Positions 1-8,171 of a stretch of 15,984 nucleotides of DNA are shown piece after piece. The stretch comes from an uncultured Synechococcaceae cyanobacterium (GTDB lineage Bacteria > Cyanobacteriota > Cyanobacteriia > PCC-6307 > Cyanobiaceae). The notes beneath the pieces are model-generated. The model was not told where the DNA came from, ran no database searches, and worked only from the letters and a program-made list of their open reading frames with translations. The position numbers and the translations under genes are program-made. The stretch spans positions 1 through 15,984 of the forward strand of contig CACBGC010000018.1 of NCBI GenBank assembly GCA_902538695.1. Direction: 5' to 3'. Each line of letters begins with the position of its first letter. The stretch's first letter is position 1.

Positions 1-1
1 T

Positions 2-796
2 AATGCTCGAGATGAGGTCGTCCTAGAGGTAAATAACCTAAGACATTGGTATAAATTAAATTCTTCAATTTTCATTAATAAATGGAATAAGGCTTTAAAT
101 GAAGTTAGTTTCAAGTTATATGAGAATGAGACTCTTGGAATAGTTGGTTCTTCAGGGAGTGGTAAAAGTACATTATGTAGGGCTTTAATTGGACTTCTTA
201 AAGTAAGAGGTGGTGAAATCAAAATTTATGATAAAAATTATGCATCGAAAAAAAATAAATCTTTTAAAAAGAACAATAAAGTGCAAATTATTTTTCAAGA
301 TCCTTTTTCAAGTTTGAACCCGAAAATGACAATTAAAAGTATTTTGGAAGATATATTTTTTATTCAAAAAATTTCAGATAAAAGAAAAATCGAAAAAGAA
401 ATAAGATTAATGTTAAGAAATTTAAATCTTCCCTTAAATAATGATTTTTTTAATTCTTATCCTAACCAATTATCTGGTGGTCAATTGCAAAGAATTTCAT
501 TGGCCAAGGCGCTATTGCTGAAGCCAAAAATTTTAATTTGTGATGAGAGTGTAAATATGTTGGATGCTTCAGTAAAAATAGAGATTCTTGAATTACTAAG
601 AGTCTTTCAAGAAAAAATGAATTTAACGATTATTTTTATTACCCATGATTTAGGCATTGCTAAAAGATTTTGTAATAGGTTGCTAGTTATGAATCATGGA
701 AAGATAGTTGATGAAGGAGAAAGTTCTACAATATTCACTAAAACTCAAAACCCGTATACAAAATCGCTTCTAAATTCCTCTTTAAATCTCATTTAA
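2..796 (+). CDS. ABC transporter ATPase, oligopeptide/nickel (Dpp/Opp) type, 5'-truncated by window edge
   Basis: The reading frame is open from base 2, so the gene begins outside the window; an internal GTG at 281 is not the true start because the Walker A motif lies upstream of it. Visible parts in order: Walker A GSSGSGKST (146-172), Q-loop IIFQDPFSSLNP (from about 287), signature LSGGQLQR (470-493), Walker B ILICDES with catalytic Glu (about 530-547), and H-loop ITHD with the switch His at 644-646. The tail NPYTKSLL is typical of DppF/OppF ATPases. The protein should sit on the cytoplasmic face of a peptide or related importer and hydrolyse ATP. The residues before Walker A (VVLEVNNLRHWYKL) read like the start of an ATPase domain, so the full gene may be a two-ATPase fusion with its first half off the window; that is inference. 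The 3' end overlaps convergent rluD by 8 bases. No permease gene is visible, so the substrate cannot be named. Confidence 0.88.
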   Translation, partial: NARDEVVLEVNNLRHWYKLNSSIFINKWNKALNEVSFKLYENETLGIVGSSGSGKSTLCRALIGLLKVRGGEIKIYDKNYASKKNKSFKKNNKVQIIFQDPFSSLNPKMTIKSILEDIFFIQKISDKRKIEKEIRLMLRNLNLPLNNDFFNSYPNQLSGGQLQRISLAKALLLKPKILICDESVNMLDASVKIEILELLRVFQEKMNLTIIFITHDLGIAKRFCNRLLVMNHGKIVDEGESSTIFTKTQNPYTKSLLNSSLNLI

Positions 797-1748
797 CTTT
801 AAGAACACTTAGTAATTTTTGAAAATCTAATGGTAATTCTGATTCAAATATCATTTCTTTACCATTTATTGGATGTATAAGTCCAAGCTTGATGGCGTGT
901 AAAGCTTGGCCATCTAATTTACAGGGTAGTTTTTTACATCTTCCATATAATGGATCACCCACAATTGGATGATTAATGTGAGCGCAATGAACTCTTATTT
1001 GATGCGTTCGCCCTGTATCTAGCTTGAAACTCATTAATGAGTAATTGCCAAATCTTTCTTTTAATTTCCAATAGGTACAGGCATATCTTCCTGAAGTTTC
1101 TTCAACTACTTTATATTTCAATCTATTTAATTTATCTCTGCCAATGTGTCCCACTATTTTGCCTTCATCAGAATTAGGTGCTCCATGAATTACTGCAATG
1201 TATTCGCGTGATGCTATTTTTTCTTTAATTTGTTTCTGGAGATTTACTAATGCCTCTTGGCTTTTTGCAACCACCATACATCCGGAAGTATCTTTATCTA
1301 ATCTGTGAACAATCCCAGGTCTTAGTTTCCCATTAATTCCTGGTAGATCTTTACAGTGAAAAAGTAATCCATTCACTAAAGTTCCAGATTTGTGTCCAGG
1401 GGCTGGATGAACTATTAGACCTGATTGTTTATTGATGACTATGATGTGCTCGTCCTCAAAAAGGATATTTAAATCCATTTTTTCAGGTTTCAAATAAATA
1501 AGAGGTTCTGGAGGAGGCATCCATATTTGAATATTGTCGCCATTTTTTAATGGGGTCTTTGCTTTCGCGGTCTTATAGTTTACAAGTACTAAACCTGAAT
1601 TTATAAAATGTTGAATTCTTGCTCTACTTTGTTCTGGCCTTTTACTTACCAACCATCTGTCTAGCCTCATAGGAAGAGGAAGCTCATAAATAATTTCTAT
1701 AAGCTCACCTTCTCCAATGCCGAAAGAATTTTGATTATTTAATTCCAT
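789..1748 (-). CDS. rluD: 23S rRNA pseudouridine synthase, RluD/RluA family
   Basis: A 319-residue RluA-family pseudouridine synthase that isomerises uridines in RNA; RluD itself modifies helix 69 of 23S rRNA. An S4 RNA-binding domain spans about residues 26-75 (MRLDRWL, then SRARIQHFINSG). The catalytic domain follows, with the motif HRLDKDTSG at 148-156, whose Asp151 is the expected nucleophile, and the later GRTHQIRVH motif. The length matches RluD (about 325). The first 25 residues precede the S4 core and are probably a lineage extension. The ATG start lies inside the 3' end of ylqF (10-base overlap), so the two genes are almost certainly co-transcribed and translationally coupled; both act on the large ribosomal subunit. 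The 3' end overlaps the convergent ABC gene by 8 bases, and no terminator hairpin is visible. Family assignment is firm; RluD rather than RluC or another paralogue is inferred from the S4 domain and length. Confidence 0.93.
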   Translation of the reverse strand: MELNNQNSFGIGEGELIEIIYELPLPMRLDRWLVSKRPEQSRARIQHFINSGLVLVNYKTAKAKTPLKNGDNIQIWMPPPEPLIYLKPEKMDLNILFEDEHIIVINKQSGLIVHPAPGHKSGTLVNGLLFHCKDLPGINGKLRPGIVHRLDKDTSGCMVVAKSQEALVNLQKQIKEKIASREYIAVIHGAPNSDEGKIVGHIGRDKLNRLKYKVVEETSGRYACTYWKLKERFGNYSLMSFKLDTGRTHQIRVHCAHINHPIVGDPLYGRCKKLPCKLDGQALHAIKLGLIHPINGKEMIFESELPLDFQKLLSVLKVK

Positions 1749-2611
1749 AGTGGGACTTCTAAAGCAATTTTACCCAGCATTTGATTTCTATAATCTTCCA
1801 ATAACTTATGAGACATTCTTCTTTTATCTCCTGAGGTATGTTTTGAAGCTGCTTCGTCGATCCAAGCAGAAGGACTCTTAAAGCCTTTTGCAATATCAAC
1901 TCCATATCTATCAGATATTTGTTTAACTGAGATATTTGCATTCTTATCTTTGTTGAGAGTCGATATAATTTTGATAAATCCAATTGCGACACTCTCTACT
2001 TCGTAAGCTGCTTCACCAATGTCGTCACAAAGTGCAAGATTAAGTGCTGATTTTTGATCTTCTAAATTTGGAGGTATAACACCAGGAGCATCTAGCAGGT
2101 CTATACCAATATCTAATTTTATCCATCTTAAATTACGAGTCACGCCTGCTTTCCTAGCGCTATCTACAACTCTTTTTTTTGCAATTCTATTAATTAATGC
2201 TGACTTTCCTACGTTTGGGAAACCAAGTGTAAGAGCTCTAATTGGCCTAATTCGCATTCCTCTAGAGAGTCTTCTATCATCGATTGACGACCTAGAATCT
2301 TTGGCTGACTTACAAATTTCTTTAATACCAATTCCTCTTTTAGCATCACACCAAAGAGGATATTGATCTTTAGCATTAAACCATTTATTCCAGCTATTAA
2401 TAGTATTAGGGGAGATCATGTCTGATCTGTTAATAACTAGAATATGTTTTTTATTATTTATCCATTTATTTAAGTGTGGATGTCCTGTTGACAAAGGAAT
2501 TCGAGCATCTCTAACTTCTATAACTAAATCTACTTTATTGATAACTTCAGATAATTTCTTTTCTGCTTTTGCGATATGGCCTGGGTACCATTGGATTTTG
2601 GGTATGTCCAC
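1739..2611 (-). CDS. ylqF: Ribosome biogenesis GTPase YlqF/RbgA
   Basis: A 290-residue circularly permuted GTPase. The motifs come in the permuted order G4-G1-G3: NRSD at 61-64, GFPNVGKSALIN at 130-141, and DAPG at 174-177. The N-terminal WYPGHIAKA and DARIPLSTGHP stretches are classic for YlqF/RbgA. In Bacillus this protein is needed for a late step of 50S assembly, so it should act in the cytoplasm on the pre-large subunit. The start is GTG (2609-2611), giving MDIPKIQWYPGH, which begins just where the family does. G4 has Arg in place of the usual Lys (NRSD versus NKxD), which I recall in cyanobacterial and plastid relatives. It is first in a two-gene unit with rluD, overlapping it by 10 bases, and diverges from pgk across a 213-base spacer. 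Confidence 0.93.
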   Translation of the reverse strand: MDIPKIQWYPGHIAKAEKKLSEVINKVDLVIEVRDARIPLSTGHPHLNKWINNKKHILVINRSDMISPNTINSWNKWFNAKDQYPLWCDAKRGIGIKEICKSAKDSRSSIDDRRLSRGMRIRPIRALTLGFPNVGKSALINRIAKKRVVDSARKAGVTRNLRWIKLDIGIDLLDAPGVIPPNLEDQKSALNLALCDDIGEAAYEVESVAIGFIKIISTLNKDKNANISVKQISDRYGVDIAKGFKSPSAWIDEAASKHTSGDKRRMSHKLLEDYRNQMLGKIALEVPLWN

Positions 2612-2824
2612 TTCTTTAAATTAAATAAATTTTTGTATTCCTTTTTAGTTTTTATAAGTTTCAAAAGTGTTTACTTCTAAAGTTTAGTATAAATTAAATA
2701 ACTAAAAAATTTTTCTAATCGTTAATTCTTAAAATTTATTAAGGCATAGGTAACAGTAACTACTTTTTAACCCAATCAGCCCAAATTAACGTTAGGGTCT
2801 TAAGATTAAAAATAGGCTTGTTTA
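2612..2824. promoter_or_regulatory. Divergent promoter region between ylqF and pgk
   Basis: A 213-base AT-rich spacer with no gene. A possible -10 for ylqF on the minus strand is TATAAA (complement of 2651-2656), which would give a short leader of about 33 nt. For pgk, the NtcA-like site at 2750-2763 and the TAACGT hexamer at 2787-2792 are the best candidates. Neither direction shows a clear -35 box or a Shine-Dalgarno sequence, which is common in Prochlorococcus. The promoter placements are inference. Confidence 0.5.
2750..2763 (+). promoter_or_regulatory. NtcA-like binding site (GTA-N8-TAC) upstream of pgk
   Basis: The sequence GTA-ACAGTAAC-TAC matches the cyanobacterial NtcA consensus. 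It is followed, 23 bases later, by TAACGT (2787-2792), which fits the TAN3T form of -10 box in NtcA-activated promoters. This would put the transcription start near 2798, with the site centred about 41 bases upstream, the class II activator position. A six-base match with a free spacer can occur by chance in an AT-rich spacer of this size, so this is only a candidate. Confidence 0.35.
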
Positions 2825-4033
2825 ATGTCAAAATTATCTCTTTCCAGTCTTGATAAGACTCATTTAGAAGGAAAAAAAGTTCTTGTCAGGGTGGATTTTA
2901 ATGTTCCATTAAATGAAGGCGGTCACATAACCGACGATACACGTATTCGTGCAGCGATTCCTACTATTGAATATCTCATTAATCATTCTGCAAAAGTTAT
3001 CTTAGCTGCCCATTTTGGAAGACCAAAAGGCCAAGTAAATGAAAAAATGAGATTAACTCCAGTAGCAGCAAGATTAAGTGAATTGTTGGGAAAAAATGTT
3101 GCTCTTACAAACAGTTGTATAGGTGATGAATCAGTTTCTCAATCAAATAGCTTAGGGGATGGAGATGTTCTTTTACTTGAAAATGTTCGTTTTTTTGGTG
3201 AAGAGGAAAAGAACGACTTAGATTTTGCCAAAAATTTAGCATCACATGCAGACATGTATGTAAACGATGCATTTGGTGCTGCTCACAGAGCTCATGCTTC
3301 AACTCAGGGAGTTACTAATTATTTAAGTCCATCAGTAGCTGGATTCCTTTTAGAAAAAGAATTGAAATACTTACAAGGAGCGATAGATGCCCCAAAGCGT
3401 CCATTGGCAGCAATAGTTGGAGGATCAAAGGTTAGTAGCAAAATAGGAGTGCTTGATTCTTTACTAGATAAATGTGACAAAATCATGATTGGTGGAGGTA
3501 TGATTTTTACTTTTTATAAAGCTAGAGGTCTAGATGTTGGAAAGAGCCTTGTAGAAGAAGATAAATTAGAGCTTGCCAGAGATTTAGAAGCAAAAGCAAA
3601 AGCAAAAGGAGTCGAATTATTATTACCTACTGATGTTGTCTTGGCTAATGAATTTTCGCCTGACGCCGAAAGTAAAATATCTCAAATTGATTCAATTAGT
3701 GGAGATTGGATGGGTCTTGATATTGGTCCAGATTCTATTAAAGTTTTTCAGAATGCTCTTGCAGAATGTAAGACAATAATTTGGAATGGGCCAATGGGAG
3801 TTTTCGAATTTGATAAATTTGCAGAAGGTACAAATGCAATAGCTACCACCCTTGCGGACTTAAGCGCTTTTTCTGAAGTTTGTACAATAATTGGCGGTGG
3901 AGATTCAGTTGCAGCAGTTGAAAAAGCAGGATTAGCTGAGAAAATGTCTCATATATCTACTGGAGGTGGCGCAAGTTTGGAACTTTTAGAAGGTAAAACA
4001 TTACCTGGTGTAGCAGCTTTGAACGAAGCATAG
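2825..4033 (+). CDS. pgk: Phosphoglycerate kinase
   Basis: A 402-residue phosphoglycerate kinase of normal length. It interconverts 3-phosphoglycerate and 1,3-bisphosphoglycerate with ATP/ADP; in a cyanobacterium it serves both the Calvin cycle and glycolysis in the cytoplasm. Visible motifs: VRVDFNVPL at 21-29 (substrate-binding Arg22, Asp24, Asn26), HFGRPKG at 63-69, Arg122 in ENVRF, NDAFGAAHRAHAS at 147-159, GGSKVSSKIGVL at 199-210, and near the C-terminus IIGGGDSVAAVEKAG and STGGGASLELLEGK, the nucleotide-side loops. The ATG start gives MSKLSLSSL, directly before the conserved N-terminal strand; no Shine-Dalgarno is seen. It stands alone on its strand, and its stop is one base from the stop of the convergent unknown gene. 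It may be NtcA-regulated (site at 2750-2763). Confidence 0.98.
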   Translation: MSKLSLSSLDKTHLEGKKVLVRVDFNVPLNEGGHITDDTRIRAAIPTIEYLINHSAKVILAAHFGRPKGQVNEKMRLTPVAARLSELLGKNVALTNSCIGDESVSQSNSLGDGDVLLLENVRFFGEEEKNDLDFAKNLASHADMYVNDAFGAAHRAHASTQGVTNYLSPSVAGFLLEKELKYLQGAIDAPKRPLAAIVGGSKVSSKIGVLDSLLDKCDKIMIGGGMIFTFYKARGLDVGKSLVEEDKLELARDLEAKAKAKGVELLLPTDVVLANEFSPDAESKISQIDSISGDWMGLDIGPDSIKVFQNALAECKTIIWNGPMGVFEFDKFAEGTNAIATTLADLSAFSEVCTIIGGGDSVAAVEKAGLAEKMSHISTGGGASLELLEGKTLPGVAALNEA

Positions 4034-4034
4034 G

Positions 4035-4760
4035 CTATATCTTATCAACAACATCAACACTCTTTGTGAAAGTAATCATTCCCTCAGGATGAGCTATGAT
4101 TCCTGACCAAATTTGTATCCCTGGTTTTGAGGGAGCTCTTGTCATTCTAAAAATCCCTCCAGAAGACAATGGCTCCAATAATATTTCTTGTTCAAAAAAT
4201 GAATTAACTTGATGAGGTTTTATAGCTCCAGCAACAATTACTTCTTCAAGAGGCTTATTTAAAATTATATCGATATCGTATTTTGAACCAGTAAGAACTC
4301 TACTAGGAATTTTAAAAGTAATATCTATTTTTTTATTATCGTTTCTTATTATGGTGAATAAATTTTTGATAATCCCTTCATCTATTTTCCCGTTAACGAT
4401 TGAAAATAAATAATCAAATTTGGATTCGAGTATATATATTTCTCCATTAACTATTTTTTCCCCAGAAACTTTTATTCGCAAAATATCTTCATCTGGAAAA
4501 TCAGATTTTAATCTTTTGATCTTCCATTTGCTGTTAGGGAAATCATTAATAATCTTTGAAAATTGTTTTGGTATATTTTGGCTTTCTCCATTTCTAAAAT
4601 TTTTTCTAATAAATTCTAAATCTCTTGAATTTAAGGAGTATTCTAGATTTCTTATTAAATCAACTTTCAAAGTTTGCGTTATTGCTGAATGGGGAATAAT
4701 AAGATAAACAAATAAGTAGAGAAGAAATCCTATATTTTTGAATAAGCTTAAATTAAACAT
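4035..4760 (-). CDS. Hypothetical protein with N-terminal signal or membrane anchor
   Basis: I do not recognise this 241-residue protein. The N-terminus has a Lys at position 8 followed by a hydrophobic run at about 10-28 (IGFLLYLFVYLII), then PHSAITQT, which fits a Sec signal peptide with possible cleavage near Ala/Thr or an uncleaved anchor. The remainder is soluble, with alternating charged and hydrophobic residues in its second half (for example KYDIDIILNKPLEEVIVAGAI), suggesting beta-strands. There are no cysteines in the mature part and no catalytic motif I can name. It is likely periplasmic, thylakoid-lumenal or anchored to the outside of the cytoplasmic membrane. It diverges from murG with only 40 bases between the start codons, and its stop is one base from that of pgk. 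AT-rich codon use like its neighbours suggests a resident gene. The coding call is supported by its length, the signal peptide, and its fit between flanking genes. Confidence 0.85.
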   Translation of the reverse strand: MFNLSLFKNIGFLLYLFVYLIIPHSAITQTLKVDLIRNLEYSLNSRDLEFIRKNFRNGESQNIPKQFSKIINDFPNSKWKIKRLKSDFPDEDILRIKVSGEKIVNGEIYILESKFDYLFSIVNGKIDEGIIKNLFTIIRNDNKKIDITFKIPSRVLTGSKYDIDIILNKPLEEVIVAGAIKPHQVNSFFEQEILLEPLSSGGIFRMTRAPSKPGIQIWSGIIAHPEGMITFTKSVDVVDKI

Positions 4761-4800
4761 ATTAATTATTAGTTATTTTATTCTACTATTTTAGGTTTTT

Positions 4801-5892
4801 ATGTCTAAAAAAAATAATTTATTAGTTGCAGCAAGTGGGACAGGGGGACATATTTTCCCAGCCTTAGCAGTTTCTAAAGAGTTAGAAGATGAATGGAATA
4901 TTCATTGGTTGGGTGTTAGTCAAAGACTTGATGCAAATTTTATTCCCGAAAAATATAATTTGAGGACTTTGAATATAAAGACACCAAAAAAAAATATTTT
5001 TTTGTTTTATCAATATATAGAAATTTTAATGTCAACTTTTCAAATAATTAAGATCTTAAAAGAAAAAAAAATTAACTTAGTTTTTGCGACTGGCGGTTAC
5101 ATATCAGCACCTACTATTGTTGCTTCAAAACTTCTAAGGATACCTATCATTATTCATGAATCAAATGTAATTCCAGGAATGGTCACGAAATATTTTGGTT
5201 TTTTATGTAACTATGTTCTTTTAGGATTTAAAGAAACAAATTCTTATTTAAAAAATTGTAAAACTATTTTCACTGGAACACCTTTAAGAGAGCAATTCTG
5301 TAAATTTAATTTTTTGCCAGAATGGGTTCCAAAAGGAAATGGCCCTCTTTTGATTGTTATGGGGGGTAGTCAAGGAGCAAAAGCTATAAATCAAATTCTT
5401 TATGAATCTCTAGAATTTTTAATAAAAAAACAATTTCGGATAGTTCATATTGTTGGCGAATCTAATCTAAAACCTTTACATGTAAAAAACTCCAAAAATT
5501 ATATTCAAAAAAAATTTACTAATGAAATAGCATCTTTAATTCAAAACTGTGATCTTGTAATATCGAGATCTGGCGCAGGAACAATCAATGAATTAATGGA
5601 GGCTGAAAAACCTTCAATTTTAATTCCATATCCAGATTCTAAAAATAATCATCAGGAGAAAAATGCCATGATTCTTGTTTCAAGTGGAGGCTCAGTTTTA
5701 ATCAATCAGAATAAAATGTCTAAAGAAGTTTTTGAAGCAACTCTAGAAAGAATTTTTAAAACAAAATCAAAAAAGGGAAAAAATCATTATGAAATATTAG
5801 ATCTCATGAAGAAGAATATGGGAAATAATAAAAAAATTAAATCTAAAAATCAGATTAAAAAGTATATTAATTATTTTTTAAAGGAATTCTGA
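4801..5892 (+). CDS. murG: UDP-GlcNAc:undecaprenyl-PP-MurNAc-pentapeptide GlcNAc transferase MurG
   Basis: A 363-residue family-28 glycosyltransferase. MurG adds GlcNAc to lipid I to make lipid II, the last cytoplasmic-face step of peptidoglycan precursor synthesis. The N-terminal glycine loop is GTGGHIFPALAV at 13-24. ATGGYISAP and HESNVIPGM follow, matching the acceptor-domain loops of Escherichia coli MurG (GGYVSGP, HEQN). The C-terminal donor domain has MGGSQGAKAIN and SRSGAGTINELMEAEKPSI, then PYPDSKNNHQEKNA, the UDP-GlcNAc pocket. The ATG start is preceded by a weak AGG eight bases upstream and puts the first strand (NNLLVAASGTGGH) at the expected distance. The last 22 bases overlap the 3' end of the convergent cobD-like gene. 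It is not in a dcw-type cluster, in line with the scattered cell-wall genes of cyanobacteria. Confidence 0.97.
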   Translation: MSKKNNLLVAASGTGGHIFPALAVSKELEDEWNIHWLGVSQRLDANFIPEKYNLRTLNIKTPKKNIFLFYQYIEILMSTFQIIKILKEKKINLVFATGGYISAPTIVASKLLRIPIIIHESNVIPGMVTKYFGFLCNYVLLGFKETNSYLKNCKTIFTGTPLREQFCKFNFLPEWVPKGNGPLLIVMGGSQGAKAINQILYESLEFLIKKQFRIVHIVGESNLKPLHVKNSKNYIQKKFTNEIASLIQNCDLVISRSGAGTINELMEAEKPSILIPYPDSKNNHQEKNAMILVSSGGSVLINQNKMSKEVFEATLERIFKTKSKKGKNHYEILDLMKKNMGNNKKIKSKNQIKKYINYFLKEF

Positions 5893-6992
5893 ATTTCTTC
5901 ACATAAAAGAGTGTTATTTTTTCTATTCTGCAGACTTATTCTTGCCCACTTTTCGTCAAGAAATCTAAATGAAGTGCATTCTCTAAGCAATATTCCCTTA
6001 TTTTCTAAATATTTTATATTTGGCGATAAGGATGTTTCACTTTCTATTAAAAAAAAGTTGGTTGAAGAGTTATGAATTTTAAGTTTCTCTATTTTTAATA
6101 GTTTTTCAAATACTCTCTTTTTTTCAATATTTATCCAGCTGTGAATCTGTTTTGTCCACTGTTCATAGAATTTCTTATTACTTAGCAGATCAATTCCTGC
6201 TTTAATAGAAAATGAATTTAAAGGCCAAGGATCTCTATTTATTTCCCATTGTTTAAGTTTTTTAGATGAGCCAATAACGTAACCTAATCTAAGACCAGGA
6301 ATATTGAAGATTTTGGTCAAGCTTCTCAAGACTAATAAATTATCAAATCTTTTGGTTAATGGTATTAAAGATTCTTTTTCTCCATTAGGTGTTATCGATA
6401 AGAAAGCTTCATCGCAGATAACTAATTTATATTTTTTCACAACTTCCTCCAATGAATTCTTTTCCCATAATTGGCCAGTAGGGTTTTGTGGATTTGTTAT
6501 CCAAATAACATCACCTTTTGGGTGAAGCGGGAATGATTGAGGAAAAATATCATTCCAGTTTTTTGGTAATTCGTAATGTATAAAATTGCTATTCCAACAA
6601 TTTAAAGATCTTTCATAATCTACAAATGATGGAGAAGGAATACAACTTATTCCGAATTTGGATGCTTCATAACCTGCCCAGGTTATTAATTCAGAAGCTC
6701 CATTTCCAGGCAATATATTGTCTGGATTTATCCCATGAAATTTGCCGATTATTTCTTTCAGATCACTCAAGTTTCTTTCTGGGTAATATTTAAAGCCAAG
6801 ATTCTTAATTTCCGCATTTATTGAATCTATTAGTATTTGAGGGGGATCAAAGGGTACTAATGATGCACTTGCATCAATGATTTCGGAGGGTAATAAATTT
6901 AATTTTTTCGCAGTTGCATATACATTTCCACCGTGCTTCAAGTTTGATCCTTGCATGGCTAACGTTGAGTAATCATGAGGTTCATTATTCAT
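5871..6992 (-). CDS. cobD: PLP-dependent aminotransferase, CobD/CobC-like (threonine-phosphate decarboxylase)
   Basis: A 373-residue fold-type I PLP enzyme. HGGN at 20-23 followed by YATAKKLNLLPSEIIDASASLVP is the typical opening of threonine-phosphate decarboxylase (CobD/CobC), as opposed to histidinol-phosphate aminotransferase. The core shows NPQNPTG at 167-173, CDEAF with PLP-contacting Asp194, SLTKIFNIPGLRLGY with Schiff-base Lys227, and a conserved Arg near the C-terminus (KWARISL). CobD makes (R)-1-amino-2-propanol phosphate for the nucleotide loop of cobalamin; Prochlorococcus is known to make pseudocobalamin, so the role fits. The start at 6992 gives a 19-residue lead before HGGN; Met13 is a plausible alternative and closer to the family. 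It lies 9 bases after pyrD on the same strand, probably one transcript with rnhA-pyrD. No other cobalamin gene is nearby, so the exact substrate is inferred from sequence only. Confidence 0.82.
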   Translation of the reverse strand: MNNEPHDYSTLAMQGSNLKHGGNVYATAKKLNLLPSEIIDASASLVPFDPPQILIDSINAEIKNLGFKYYPERNLSDLKEIIGKFHGINPDNILPGNGASELITWAGYEASKFGISCIPSPSFVDYERSLNCWNSNFIHYELPKNWNDIFPQSFPLHPKGDVIWITNPQNPTGQLWEKNSLEEVVKKYKLVICDEAFLSITPNGEKESLIPLTKRFDNLLVLRSLTKIFNIPGLRLGYVIGSSKKLKQWEINRDPWPLNSFSIKAGIDLLSNKKFYEQWTKQIHSWINIEKKRVFEKLLKIEKLKIHNSSTNFFLIESETSLSPNIKYLENKGILLRECTSFRFLDEKWARISLQNRKNNTLLCEEIQNSFKK

Positions 6993-7001
6993 TATCTAAT
7001 T

Positions 7002-8171
7002 TTATTCAACCCATTTTAAATCTGATCCAATTGCATCTTTTATACTAGATAATTGATGGTTATTGAGTTGCTTTATAATTCCCTCAAGTATAGCTGGTAC
7101 TAATTGTGGACCCTTATATATCCATCCTGTATAAAGTTGAATTAATGATGCTCCAGAACAAATTCTTTCCCAAGCTGACTCAGGACTATCTATTCCACCA
7201 ACGCCAATTAAAATAATCTTTTTATCAATATTATGTATATGTTTAATTATTTGATTTGCTTTTTTTTGGAGAGGCCTTCCACTTAATCCTCCATTCTCTT
7301 GAGAGAGTAATAACCCAGTTTGCCTGATCTTTCTATTTTCAAGACCTAATCTATCAATGCTGGTGTTTGTAGCAATTATTCCATCGATGTTTTCCTCGAT
7401 TATTAATTGGCAAATATCTTCAATATCTTGAAGGCCTAAATCTGGCGCAATTTTTACAAATAATGGTGGACAATTAGGTAAGTTTTTAATTTCTCTGAGA
7501 AGTTCTTTCAGAAGAATCGGATCTTGTAATTTTCTTAGTCCTTCAGTATTTGGAGAACTAACGTTTATTGCTGCGTAATCACAATATGGAATTAATAATT
7601 TTAGAGAAGTTAAATAATCATCATTTGCTTGAGATAAACCTGTAATTTTTGACTTCCCGAAATTTATCCCTAAACAAATATTCTCCCTGTTTTTTTTAAA
7701 CTCAACACCTTGTTCGACAAGGTTTTTAACTAGATTTTCAGCACCATTATTATTAAAACCCATTCTATTTAATGCTGCTTCTTCTTCTGCCAATCTAAAT
7801 AACCTTGGTTTGGGATTTCCATTCTGAGCAAATTTAGTTACTGTACCAAGCTCAGCAAATCCAAAACCAAAATCTTTCCATATATTTGCGGCATTTCCAT
7901 TTTTGTCAAAACCAGCAGCTAAACCAATTGGATTACAAAAATTTATTCCACATATGTTCTGAGTTAACCTTTTATCAACTACAGAAAATTCTTCATTTAG
8001 ATTTTTTAAGATAGAAGATACTATAGGCCAATTACATTTTCTTGAACTGAATGATAGGAGACTAAGAGATAAATTTGTTAAGTATTCTGCATCAATTCCA
8101 GAGTCTTTTTTTAATACAGGGGTAATCAAGTTTTTATAAAGATTTTTAAATCCCCCCTTCTTTTCATTCAT
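7002..8171 (-). CDS. pyrD: Dihydroorotate dehydrogenase (quinone), class 2
   Basis: A 389-residue class 2 dihydroorotate dehydrogenase that oxidises dihydroorotate to orotate in pyrimidine synthesis, passing electrons through FMN to membrane quinone. The N-terminal region (about 8-60), with its helix-forming LSLSLLSF stretch, matches the extension that docks class 2 enzymes on the membrane and admits quinone. FMN and substrate motifs: GLAAGFDKNGNA at 83-94, ELGTVTKFAQNGNPKPRLFRL at 107-127, NRMGFNNNG at 135-143, NVSSPNTEGLR at 203-213 with catalytic Ser206 (a class 2 hallmark), IATNTS at 266-271, GGLSGRPL at 294-301, and LIGVGGI at 321-327. Its ATG overlaps the rnhA stop in an ATGA arrangement, so it is probably translationally coupled to rnhA. 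The cobD-like gene follows 9 bases after. Confidence 0.97.
   Translation of the reverse strand: MNEKKGGFKNLYKNLITPVLKKDSGIDAEYLTNLSLSLLSFSSRKCNWPIVSSILKNLNEEFSVVDKRLTQNICGINFCNPIGLAAGFDKNGNAANIWKDFGFGFAELGTVTKFAQNGNPKPRLFRLAEEEAALNRMGFNNNGAENLVKNLVEQGVEFKKNRENICLGINFGKSKITGLSQANDDYLTSLKLLIPYCDYAAINVSSPNTEGLRKLQDPILLKELLREIKNLPNCPPLFVKIAPDLGLQDIEDICQLIIEENIDGIIATNTSIDRLGLENRKIRQTGLLLSQENGGLSGRPLQKKANQIIKHIHNIDKKIILIGVGGIDSPESAWERICSGASLIQLYTGWIYKGPQLVPAILEGIIKQLNNHQLSSIKDAIGSDLKWVE

Noticed and set aside
2418..2624. Plus-strand open frame inside ylqF
   Set aside because: It is fully antisense to the conserved YlqF N-terminus and has no recognisable domain.
2700..2730. A/T-run palindrome in the ylqF-pgk spacer (AAAAATTTTT)
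   Set aside because: Simple A/T tracts like this are expected at about 30% GC and show no further structure.
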